This document shows positions 11,985 to 21,824 of a DNA stretch of 64,000 nucleotides, one piece after another. Each line of letters begins with the position of its first letter. The stretch's first letter is position 1. The notes under the pieces were generated by a model, which did no database searches, was not told the DNA's origin, and worked only from the letters and a program-made list of their open reading frames with translations. The translations under genes were made by a program, and so were the position numbers. Origin of the DNA: Karalla daura (taxonomy: Eukaryota; Chordata; Actinopteri; Chaetodontiformes; Leiognathidae); the NCBI GenBank assembly GCA_029224185.1, contig CM055188.1, forward strand, positions 7,131,001-7,195,000, read 5' to 3'.

Positions 11985-13742
11985 ATTCCTCTCCAGGAAC
12001 CATCACCTTATCATGGTTTAGAGGTTTGCGTCTCCCAAAGAGATCCATGTCTGAATCCATGCGCTCATGTGTTCCGGACAGGGTCTCCCAAGGCAAAAAC
12101 TGTCTTGGGCAAGGGGCCAGACAAACCATGGCTCAAGAAGACCCGATGATGAAAAGAGGATGGCGAAATGTAACCCTGCCCTGAGGAAGCCCGGGGCCCA
12201 TGTCTGGAGTCAGGCCTGGACAGTGGGCCCGTCAGTGTCTGCCACGGGGCCCAGCCAGGCCAAGCCCAAAATGGAACCCAATCCGAATCTATCTTGTGGA
12301 CCCATCACCAACTGGAGGAAAAGCTCTGGTCAGGTGCACTGCCAAATGGGTGACTGGATTTTATTCTACTCTGGGGTTGCCAAAGGCATGAGGCACCAGG
12401 CAGGCACTCACAAGTCCTCGGCTGAGTGCCGCCATGCTGGTGTTTACCCCAGTGGATGAGAGGGTCTCCTCTCTTCACCTCAGGGCTGGAGGGAAAACAC
12501 TGACCATTGTCTGTACATATGCACCAAACTGCAGCTCAGAGCATTCAGCCTTCTTGGAGATCCCACCTGGAGTGCTGCTGAGCACACTGGCAGGGGACGC
12601 CATGACTTGAATTGACACATCGGCAGTGATGGAAATTGCTGGGTGGGTGTGAGTGGGAGGCATGGTCTCCCCTATCAGAACTTGAGTGTTGTTCCATTAT
12701 TCGACTTCTGTGCTAGTCACTGTTTGTCAATAATAAACACCATGTTCGAACAAAAGGATGTGCATAAATGTAAGTGGTACCAGAACACCCTAGGCTAATC
12801 ATCAGACCTGAGGCTGTGTGTTTTGGACACTTGAGTGAAGAGAGGGGCAGAGCTGTGAATTCAAGCTGAGTTAAGTGCCAGGGGAGACCTCTAGATAGCC
12901 CTGGTAAGCCCAAACATGTCATGCAGTTAAACTCGGAATGTCTGGGTGAACCTCTTGTCCAAGAAGCCATTAACTCCCATCTCCGAAGAGGGTATTGAAG
13001 GGGGTATTGGACCTAAATGGTCGATGTTGAAAGCTTACATTGTTGAAGTTGAAGCTGAAGCTGAAGCTGAAGCTGCAGCTGCATCCTGTCATCTCACGGT
13101 ACTAGGGGCCTTAAGGGGCAGTCCATATCGTGTCCGACTGAAGGAGTCCTTCAAGGACAGAGGCAGTCATGAAGTCCCAGTAGGCTCAAAGGATGTCAAC
13201 CACAGCTGTAGCGAAGGCAAAGCAGCAGGTGTCGGAGATGTTTAGCAAAGCTAAGGAGAAGGACTTTCGAGCAGCCAAGGCATTTCTGTAAAATCCTCCG
13301 CCATCTCAGGAGGAGGAAGTGGGGGACTATCAAAGCTGTGTACAGCAAGGATGGACCACTGCTGACCTCACCGGAGGAGGTGGTAGTGCAATGGAAAGAG
13401 CACTCTGGTGATCTTCTGAATCCCACGAACCCACTCTCTATTATAGAGACAGAGCTGGAGGTTGATGTGGGATCATCATCAATTTCAGTGGGTCAGGTCA
13501 TTTGAAAAATACCTCCCGAAATGCTGAAGGCTCGAGATTTTCGAGGGGCTGCATGCCAGCCATGACAGGCTGCATAGAAGGGGCATCACACTAGTAAACC
13601 TCGAATTGAAAGGAGACAATGTGGGTTCCATCCAAGTCGTCGAACAACAGACTTTACTCTCACAGGGATCCTGGAGGGAGCCTGGGAGTATAGTCCTCCC
13701 AGTCCACTTGTGTTTTGTGGATCTGGTGAAAGCATATGCCAG
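11985..13742 (+). mobile_element. Decayed APE-type LINE, copy 1 (same family as 29.9-32.6 kb)
   Basis: The 5' region is recognisable: CACCTTATCATGG followed by the GGTCTCCCAAGGCAAAA and GATGATGAAAAGAGGATGGC stretches, as at the start of a common fish LINE family. Then come scraps of endonuclease (GTGGATGAGAGGGT at 12449; CACCATGTTCGAACAAAAGG at 12738; a GAGTGAAGAGAGGGGCAGAG region at 12832) and of reverse transcriptase (CACTTGTGTTTTGTGGATCT at 13700, equivalent to the catalytic 'CFVDL' region). There are many internal deletions and no long open frame. Sequence beyond about 13742 belongs to a different repeat. The clade is uncertain; it is related to the RTE/Rex type of fish LINE. Confidence 0.75.
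13042..13083 (+). repeat. GCTGAA hexanucleotide tandem within LINE copy 1
   Basis: About six tandem copies of GAAGCT/GAAGTT lie where the LINE protein normally has 'IVEAAA' between two conserved stretches. The result would read EVEAEAEAEAEAAAAS, so the expansion keeps the frame. Confidence 0.75.
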
Positions 13743-13744
13743 TA

Positions 13745-13895
13745 ATGCGTTAACCACAACATATAGACTTGTTGCAGCAAGACACAGCAGAGCACATCTG
13801 GGAGGTAGCTGAGCCGCTGTCAGCGGGAGAGCCATCATTGATTTTAATCGAAGATCATTGCGGCGGTTACTGCATTGCATCTGCAAGGTGATGCT
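13745..13895 (+). mobile_element. Terminal fragment of a DNA transposon (family of 32.86-33.62 kb)
   Basis: GCACATCTGGGAGGTAGCTG at 13792 and the following CATCATTGATTTTAATCGAA match the right arm of the element at 33500-33620 (GCATCTGGGATGTAGCTGAG, then GTCATTGATTTTAATGGAA). It follows the LINE copy 1 remnant directly. Confidence 0.6.
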
Positions 13896-14329
13896 CATGT
13901 ACATACGACATTAATATGTGTGGACTACTTAAAGCGTCCATCTACTGACATCACAGTGACTTCATCAACCAACGTGAAAAGCATTTTCTGTGTAAAAATA
14001 ACAGTATAAAAAAATATAAAGACAAATGCATGAGCTCTGCAAACAATGACTGATATCCAGGGTTCTAAGAGCTATGCCATTAAAATATCACAAAGAATGA
14101 ATATTTAGTACAGATGCTGCAGCGTCTGCTCATTTAAAAATTTTGCTCAATTAAAATTCTTTGTGTCATCCTTTTTATCATTCCGTTCTACTCTACAACA
14201 ACTGCTACGCTTATCTGTACAAATTCACATTGATTTTTCATTCATTCATTCATTTCGTTTATTATACAGGAAAATTTTAAAAGTAACATTTTCAGTTAAA
14301 AGGACCTGACTCAGCTTCAGGTGATTTTC

Positions 14330-14925
14330 AGCAGGATCCTGTTCTGCAGCACATAAAACAGCAAATGTACAAAAGTAGGCACCGCAACACGGTACAGCAA
14401 CAGCTGCAACAACTTAGACAAAGACAAAAGTAAAGAAAAAGACAAGACAATTGTACAGACTTAGATAAGTTAGGGTTTTGGTTAGTGTCAGTGTGTCTGT
14501 GCATATAAGATAGTTTAGTGGTTGCAGATGTAACTATTAAACAAAAGGGATGTATAAGCTTTTTGAAATGGGTAATGAATGATGGTATTCTAATTTGGTG
14601 AGGGATATCATTCCATAGTTTGGTGTAAGTGTGAAAGAATGATTGTTGCCCAATGGTGTTTCTATAGGCTGGCACTGAAAGCAGTGCCAGGGTTACTGAT
14701 CCTGTTGTCCACCCAAGTTGCATGAGGAACACAGCAAGATTAGCTATGGGCCAGTTTGATTGTATCAAACTTCATGTATATGTATGCATATATGTAATAG
14801 CATGGGTGTTAATATAGTTCTGGAAAGTGAGAGCATTTGAGTGGGTGAGTGTGGTAAAATGATGTGTCCAGCTGGGAAGTTTATGGTGGATCTTGAGTGC
14901 TCTATTATTTAAATTAGCTATTGGC
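14330..14925 (-). mobile_element. 3' end of a LINE ORF2, minus strand
   Basis: An open frame (14328-14768) contains SFFHTYTKLWNDIPHQIR followed by FITHFKKLIHPF. This has the shape of the 'GPxLWNxLPxxIR...FKxxLKxxL' C-terminus found in CR1/Jockey-type LINE polyproteins. A further piece, LKIHHKLPSWTHHFTTLTH, lies just upstream on the same strand (about 14830-14920). The reverse transcriptase core is not visible. The clade is unknown. Confidence 0.4.
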
Positions 14926-14945
14926 TCTTCCTTTACTTCCTTACG

Positions 14946-15120
14946 CTGTCCTGATTTGCTGGCTCTCAAAAGGGGGAGAGCTGTGCTGTTGCAACACCAT
15001 GCAGGTGATTGCTTGGCTGCCAAATTGTAGCTGCTAATGTAGTAGGTGACTTAGTTCCTTTTTTTGTTGTGTTTTCAGCTTGTTTTCTTGGAGCATTTAC
15101 ATCAAAACAGCAATGTAAAG
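14946..15120. repeat. 170-bp direct repeat, copy A
   Basis: This stretch, which includes CTGTCCTGATTTGCTGGCTC, matches 17683-17855 almost base for base apart from an 8-base difference in a T-rich stretch near 15065. It is a dispersed or segmentally duplicated repeat of unknown class and encodes nothing recognisable. Confidence 0.85.
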
Positions 15121-16829
15121 CAAGTGAGAGACCAGATAGGAAGACAGTAAGATATAGTTGAAAGAATAATTGCATACAGATATGTGTTAGAGGGTGACAA
15201 AAGGATTACCTTATTATAAACATTATATTATATAAATATCATATTATAAACATTAATGGTGTGTTCTTTGTAGGTAAGATGTAAATCCAAGATCACACCA
15301 ATATATTTATAGGTTTTTGTGGACACAAGGTGTCTTGTGCTGACTGCATACTAGTACTTCAGGATCAATTAAAATGCAGCAACCTCTAATCACCCTCCCT
15401 TGGCCTGCTCTGCAAAATATTCTATGAATTTTCTCCAATTTTGTCCTTCACTATGCATATTTCCAGGCATTTACACTTATGTTGAGAAAATATTGTCCCA
15501 TGTATTTACCTTAAGGTTTAATTATCACATTTAACCAACATGAAGATATAAACCTGAAGCGATGATGGGACCCAGCATTTCTGCAGGATACTGTCTCCAA
15601 CTGCAAAGTGTTAAAGCATTTTTACTTACTTAAGGAAATTGGCTTTTAAGGTATATCTGCATTAAAAGCAATACATAACCATTATGTCATGAGCAGAAAG
15701 AAAGGGAGAAAGCAAGTGAAGCTGAGCAATGATTATTCAGCCATTTTCCTTGGCCAATTAAGCAATGACAAGTCATTGTTGAAACAAATTGCAGCTGGAC
15801 GTATCAAGGACACCCAAGGGTCATTTTTGTGATGTTGAATAATAATTGAAGACATAATCTGGCTGACACAGCACACACACGGGTGTGAACTAGAGAGTAA
15901 AAGGCCATATGGATAGAAGCAGGAACATCGCCCAGTGTGCTGTGATCTGTTCCCTGGATGACTGTGGTCATTTAGACTACAGATGTTCAAATGTCTTCCT
16001 GCTCCTTTGGGTGGAAACAAGCCATTCTATGATTTAGTCACCACATCCTGTGACGTGTCTACTCCATTTTGTCCTCACCTAGCGACACACTGTCTTTTTG
16101 TTTTTCATTTTGTTTGTTCAATCAAGGAATTGTCCATTAATATGCAGTTTAATTAAAATAAAAAAGACAAAATGGGATAAACCAAAGAGGAAAATTGATG
16201 TCACTATAATGTAAGTAATGTAAGTATGTTATGGACGTGTGTTAGGAAGCTCTACTGATATCTAAAAACTATCCAAAAAACATCATATTCTATATATAGA
16301 ATATTGCCAGCTACTTATTTTATAAAATAAACTACTCACAAACAACACTACAGTGTCTCTTATACTATCACAGCTGATATTTTACTCAGCCAGTCTAATA
16401 TTGTTTTCATCTCCATATATATTACCTGGGAGTAATGCAGAGTTGTTTGCATTTGCCTTAAATTTGTCTTCATTTTACATTCCCCACAAATGCTTATTTA
16501 TTCTAACTCTGTGGCTAATGCTTGTAATCCTCCTCGTCAAACAGGGACAGCAGTTATTCCATTAGCAGGGTTTCTCATGTTGATGTCAGACAAGCCATTG
16601 CAAGGGAATCTTGTTAAGGTTTTTATTGACATTGTGTTTCATTAACTTGATTAATGACATCTATTGAGGCATGCTACAGGGTAATCAACATTTCTGCAGA
16701 AGGAAGGTGTCTGCACTTAAGGATGGGACTCACTTGGCTTTCACAGCCCACATTTGACTGCCCTCTCCATATCCTTTCTACATATTGTTATCAAAATGAA
16801 CTATTTGTGCATTATCTTAATCACTGGTG
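15121..16829. other. Non-coding
   Basis: AT-rich, nothing recognised. An IR-like TATTCTATATATAGAATA lies at 16287-16304. Confidence 0.5.
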
Positions 16830-16975
16830 CCTATCCCTAGCTCACATGGGGCGAGGGCAAGAAATAGACTGTGGACAGGTCACCAGCCTATCACTCACCA
16901 TTTATTCTTACTCACACTTCAGGACACATTAGACTCTCCAATTGACCTCAATGTATGCTTTTTGACAGACACACA
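16830..16975 (+). mobile_element. Fish tRNA-SINE/LINE-tail type repeat fragment
   Basis: GGCGAGGGCAAGAAATAGAC, GACAGGTCACCAGCCTATCA and AGACTCTCCAATTGACCTCA follow the order of the common fish repeat 'gacaggtcgccagtctatc...agagtctccaattaacct...gcatg'. It runs into the CA microsatellite. Confidence 0.6.
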
Positions 16976-17035
16976 CATACACATACAAAGACACACACAC
17001 ACACACACACATACACACACACACAAACACACAGC
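16973..17035. repeat. (CA)n microsatellite
   Basis: CA dinucleotide tract with a few interruptions (ATACACATAC and ACATACAC). Confidence 0.95.
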
Positions 17036-17682
17036 GGAGTCACAGTGGAATTTCCCTTGCTTCAAACAGCAGGACACAGACCCACACCCTTTCTCAGCAA
17101 CTGCTACCTTGCGCTTGTGACATTCAACATACTTATTTATGTAAACGTAGTAAACTTGAAGATTTACGAACTGTATGTGCTCAAAATTATTGAATTACAC
17201 AATTTGCACCAGTATCAGGCAAGAATGTGTCACTTAAGTTCCTACTAAAATATTCAGTGAGATGCAGTAGGTACTTACTCAGTGACCCATTACCTCGCAG
17301 CCTGCTCACATCGACACACACTTTATAAAAAAAAAATTCACTTTATAAGTATGACACTGTCAGTAGGATGGCGTCTGCGTTATGAGTTGAATGAAATATA
17401 CATATACATCAGGTATTTTCCCTTTGCAGTTCTGACAAAGCAATGTGATCTTGCTTTCCAGCTCTCAGAATCCTACAGCTATGCGTATACCTCTCCTGTA
17501 AGAAGGGATCGCATCCTGGGTCAGTGCATGGGACATGAGATGTACACACCTCAGATACAGAGAAGGCCACTGATGGCCATTTCTAGGCACTGTGTGCCAC
17601 AGAAGAAAGATACAAAAGCAGAGATCAAAAAGCCCCACCTGGAATTCATATTTACCTTTCATCATCTGCCTTTGACCTTACA

Positions 17683-17857
17683 CTGTCCTGATTTGCTGGC
17701 TCTCAAAAGGGGGAGAGCTGTGCTGTTGCAACACCATGCAGGTGACTGCTTGGCTGCCATATTGTAGCTGCTACTGTAGTAGGTGACTTAGTTCCTTTTT
17801 TTTCAGCTTGTTTTCTTGGAGCATTTACATCAAAACAGCAATGTAAAGCAAGTAAGC
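17683..17857. repeat. 170-bp direct repeat, copy B
   Basis: Second copy, in the same orientation, of the sequence at 14946-15120. It includes GGGGGAGAGCTGTGCTGTTG and GGAGCATTTACATCAAAACA. Confidence 0.85.
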
Positions 17858-17987
17858 AAGTGCAGCACAGAGTTAATAGCATGTTTCAGTATGATATATC
17901 AACAGATGATGTATACTAAAGAATGTTCATGATGTCTTGTTTAGGCTCATCTATAGTATGTTGCTTGTAGTTTTGTTCATGTAAAGT

Positions 17988-18042
17988 GTATTAAGATAAA
18001 GTTGTTATGAAATGACACTTTAAATAAAATTGAATTGAAGCT
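17988..18042 (+). mobile_element. L2 LINE 3' tail fragment
   Basis: GTTATGAAATGACACTTTAA followed by ATAAAATTGAATTGAAG matches the 3' end of the L2 copy at 58890-58935 and has the short GAATT-type tail typical of fish L2 elements. Only the last ~55 bp are recognisable. Confidence 0.6.
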
Positions 18043-18566
18043 GAAGGTGAAAATTTGCCCACTCTCAAAGGATTTGCTGGCTTAATACAGACAAAATACA
18101 CTATGGATGACATTTCAATTAAGGCATCAAACTGAATGCTAATCACTTGACAGGAAAATATCAAATCACTAATAGTTGTTGCTGACGGAGAGATGTGCAT
18201 TCAGTATGAGCTGGAATAAACTTGTTATCATTAAACATGCAAAATTTTTACAACTGAATCTGTTGTATCCATCTATGGATGCATTTAATGATCACACACA
18301 GAAACAAGAACACAAGAAACAAAGCCAATGTTGTTATGCTATGTCTCTGTTCAGTGTAAGCCACTGGAATTACTCTGAGCACGACAGACAACCTGACTCC
18401 TGCCACCAACAGCTGAACGATCACCACTGCTTAGTTGTAAGCAAAAGCCACATCTAAACAGTCTGCTACTGTACATTCTCATTGCAGACTAGCCACATCA
18501 TGTCATACACAAGATTTATTGATTAGCCCCAAATTAATTAGATCACATTATACAGCAAAGTAACAT

Positions 18567-18624
18567 GTAGATATGTGTTCATACATATGTACGTATGTAC
18601 ATACACGTATGAACACATATCTAC
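18567..18624. repeat. 58-bp palindrome (hairpin) beside the Tc1 insertion
   Basis: The left arm GTAGATATGTGTTCATAC (18567-18584) is perfectly complementary to 18607-18624. The 22 bases between them are themselves nearly palindromic (ATATGTACGTATGTAC). The structure ends eight bases before the TA target of the Tc1 element. It may be a very short MITE or a microsatellite-derived palindrome. Confidence 0.8.
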
Positions 18625-18633
18625 ATATATATA

Positions 18634-20225
18634 CAATGGGGGAAATAAGTATTGGACACGTCAACTTTTTTCTCATTATATTTATTTCCAAAGATGCCAT
18701 TCATGTGACATTTCTTCCAGACACTGGTATTAACTCAAATAATCCACACATGAAAAGAAATCACAAGATTCAAGTCCATAAATAATGATTATGTGGAATT
18801 AAGTGAAATAACACAGGAAAAAAGTATTGAACACACTATCTGAGACTCGTTTAATACTTTGTGGAGAAGCCTTTGTTTGCAATGACTGCTTCCAGACGCT
18901 TCTTGTATGTATGAACTAATCGCCCACACTGCTCAGGTGTGATTTTTGCCCATTTCTCCGCACAGATTGTCTTCAAATCCTGAATATTCTTTGGTGCCCT
19001 CTGGTGAACCCTTATCTTTAGTTCTTTCCACAAATGTTCTATCGGATTTAAGTCTAACACATTAATTTTCTTTTTTTTAAACCATTCGAGAGTCAACTTT
19101 GCCGTGTGCTTCGGATCATTGTCCTGTTTAAAGGTCCAGCCACGTCTCATCTTCATCATCCTGGTGGATGGCAGCAGGTTCATCTCAATAATTTGCCGAT
19201 AGATGTTTCCATTCATTGCTCCTTCAATTATATGAAGTCTGCCAGTACCCGGAGATGAGAAACAACCCCATGCCATGATGTTTCCACCACCAAACTTCAC
19301 TGTTGGCATAGTGTTATTTGGGTGATGTGCAGTGCCATTTCTCCTCCAAACATGGTGTGTAGTATGACAGCCAAAAAGTTCAATTTTGGTCTCATCTGAC
19401 CAGACAACATTCTCCCAGTATTCCACAGGCTTATCCAGATGCTGTTTAGCAAACTTTAAACGAGCTTCATCATGCCTTTTTTTGAGGAATGGTGTCTTGC
19501 GGGCTGAGCATCCATAGAGGCCATGGCGGTGGAGTGCATTGCCTATCGTTTTCTCTGTAACACTTGTACCTGCTGCCTCCATGTCTTTCTGGAGTGCTTT
19601 CCGGGTGGTCCTTGGCTCTTTGAGAACTCTTCTGACCATCTTTCTGACTCCCTGGTCAGAAATCTTGCGAGGAGCTCCTGTGCGCGGCCTGTTGATGATA
19701 AGGTGATGCTTCTTCCACTTGCGGATAATGGCCCCAACGGTGCTTACTGGAATACTCAGATTCTTTGAGATGAGTCTATAACCAGTTCCATTCTGATGCT
19801 GAGCAACAATCAGGCTGCGAAGGTCTTGAGAGAGCTCCTTGCTTTTACCCATCATGAGATGTGTCTTGTTTGACTACTTGGTGAAAAAACAACCTGTTTA
19901 TACGGCCATCAATTAGTACTAACCCAGCTGATGTTGGTTTGCACTCATTGGAAGTACAAAGACTAATTACTTTCAGGTTTGAGATGGTATGGTGCCTTTC
20001 CTTGCCAAACTATACAGCTTTCCCATGGTGTGTTCAATACTTTTTTCCTGTGTTATTTCACTTAATTCCACATAAACACTATTTATGGATTTGAATGTTG
20101 TGATTTCTTTTCATGTGTTGATTATTTGAGTTAATACCAGTGTCTGGAAGAAATGTCACATGAATGGCATCTTTGGAAATAAATATAATGAGAAAAAAGT
20201 TGACGTGTCCAATACTTATTTCCCC

Positions 20226-20230
<5 letters not shown>
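18634..20230 (-). mobile_element. Tc1/mariner element, IR/DR type, complete with both ends
   Basis: A 1597-bp cut-and-paste DNA transposon flanked on each side by the TA target duplication (18632-18633 and 20231-20232), inserted at the edge of a TA microsatellite. The inverted repeats are about 200 bp each (18634-18836 and 20028-20230). They start CAATGGGGGAAATAAGTATT and carry outer and inner direct repeats sharing AAGTATTG.ACAC (for example 18638-18663 and 18816-18835). This IR/DR layout is typical of fish Tc1 elements such as Sleeping Beauty. The arms differ at a few positions, for example near 18782 against 20085, so the copy is not brand new. One transposase gene lies between the arms on the minus strand. 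Confidence 0.95.
18851..19855 (-). CDS. Tc1-like transposase, open frame but with a seven-codon catalytic-core deletion
   Basis: The 334-residue frame starts MMGKSKELS and ends NKGFSTKY. Family members are about 340 residues and excise and insert the element at TA sites. Seen: an N-terminal paired-type helix-turn-helix region (about residues 5-110) with a basic RPRTGAPRK linker near 57-64, then the DDE domain. D154 is in VWSDETKIELFG, D245 in QDNDPKHT and the terminal E273 in LNPIEHLW. The family normally has EWPSQSP between KVL and DLNPIE. Here NVL runs directly into DLNPIE at 19054/19055, exactly seven codons short. The spacing becomes DD27E instead of DD34E although the frame stays open. 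I infer that the enzyme is probably inactive. The start could be either of the two adjacent Met codons. Confidence 0.93.
   Translation of the reverse strand: MMGKSKELSQDLRSLIVAQHQNGTGYRLISKNLSIPVSTVGAIIRKWKKHHLIINRPRTGAPRKISDQGVRKMVRRVLKEPRTTRKALQKDMEAAGTSVTEKTIGNALHRHGLYGCSARKTPFLKKRHDEARLKFAKQHLDKPVEYWENVVWSDETKIELFGCHTTHHVWRRNGTAHHPNNTMPTVKFGGGNIMAWGCFSSPGTGRLHIIEGAMNGNIYRQIIEMNLLPSTRMMKMRRGWTFKQDNDPKHTAKLTLEWFKKKKINVLDLNPIEHLWKELKIRVHQRAPKNIQDLKTICAEKWAKITPEQCGRLVHTYKKRLEAVIANKGFSTKY

Positions 20231-20287
<57 letters not shown>
20231..20287. repeat. (TA)14(GA)14 microsatellite at the right end of the Tc1 element
   Basis: Pure TA units run straight into pure GA units. The TA tract supplied the target site of the Tc1 insertion. 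Confidence 0.97.
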
Positions 20288-20288
<1 letters not shown>

Positions 20289-21824
20289 CTTCATCACGGT
20301 AAACTTCCAATAGCATACTGTTGAAGAAAAATAATTCCTCAGGTCCAGAATTGTGGCAAATTCAGATGAGTTTTATTCACTGTACAGCGGAGACAGAAAC
20401 TCACATAGTGGCTGCAAAGTTCTGTCTGCCGAGCAGCTCACAGGGCAGGGTTTTATACACATACATCAAACAGTTACACTTAGGACAAAAGGTGGGGGAC
20501 ACTTGGTTAATTGTGTTGGGGGACACAGACTTTAGGAAGTTACAATCAACTACTGAATTTACATTAATAAGGAGGTCAATCCTGGCTGCAGAGACTCTTT
20601 GGCACCTCTGCAGCATGAACAAAAGGTATATCCATGAACAGGAAGGAGAGATGGCTTCCTTGAAGACTGGTTTTAGGATGTCTCTGTTTAGATTTGCATT
20701 GAGGGGGTTGATGATGAGTTATCAAGAGGGTTCAAATCTAATTTAATGGATTAGATCAAGGGAAGGTAAAACATTTGCTACTACAATACTAAGTTATTAA
20801 TATTTTATGTTTATATATGTTTATGACCTAAATGGGGCCCTAAGCAAAAGAGACAAGAAGAGCCCCATGCAAAAATTGTGGTGTCCAAATTGCCCAGTGA
20901 ATTTGGCGATCAGAAATCATATTATTGACAAGATAAACAACCACAGCCAAGCTCACCTCTTTCTGTCCTGGTGCAAATCCCAAAAACAAATTGGCCACTT
21001 TTTAATCTCATCCTTATAATTATACTCCTACCAAGCCATAGTCAACACCCAAACTACTTGGGAACCTTTTATTACGACTAGACTTGTACATTTGATTGAT
21101 AGACTGAAGTATGCCAGATCTTGGGACTAGCCCGTGTCCTACTATTACAGTCTTATTTAAGGCTCAGAGATCAAAATTGCATCTGCAGTGCTTAACTGCA
21201 ACAGCAAGTAAATGCAAAAATGATCTTTTCTTTATACTATTATTTATTGTCTCGTCTTTAACACAGTAACACAGTGAAACACTCCTGTAACTGACTGTTA
21301 TCAATGTCTGTTTTGCCAAAGACTCCTGATTTGAATTAACAATGAGGTTTGATTGTTATAAATTAAAGATTATGCATACATATCTAAAAGTGAACCGCAA
21401 TGTATTGTGGCAAAATAGACTAGATGAAAATTACATTGAAGTTATAAGTTCTGGTCAGATGTAGATGACTTAAGGTTGAGTCAGACTATAGTGGTCTCAA
21501 TTTAGATTTAAATGCATTCTGGTCACAAGTGCAGCTTGAATAAAAAATAACCTGTGACTGCATCTGATATGATGACATAACATCTGGCTGTTTGTACATG
21601 TGATAAAAACTAACATTCACTTCTACTTTTTTGTTTGTTTCTCTTGCATGTCTCTGAGCTTCAGTAGGTCTGTGCAGAACAGGAAACTTGTATTCAAAAT
21701 AAAAGTACCAGGAACTCAATTTCAGGACCTACCCTACAAGGACAAGGATTCATGGTCAATAATATCTTTGAGCTCTGCTCTTTAATGTTATTGTGATTAC
21801 TGAACTTGAGATGATGTAAGCCAC
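20288..21824. other. Non-coding
   Basis: Nothing recognised. The 141-codon plus frame at 20321-20746 has no domain, and its codon use does not stand out from the intron. Confidence 0.5.

Noticed and set aside
14220..14260. TTCATTCATTCATTCATT-like tract
   Set aside because: A short simple repeat, about four units, not worth a separate feature.
17282..17767. 161-codon plus-strand frame
   Set aside because: Its end runs into the 170-bp dispersed repeat, which is shared with 14946 in a different context; no domain seen.
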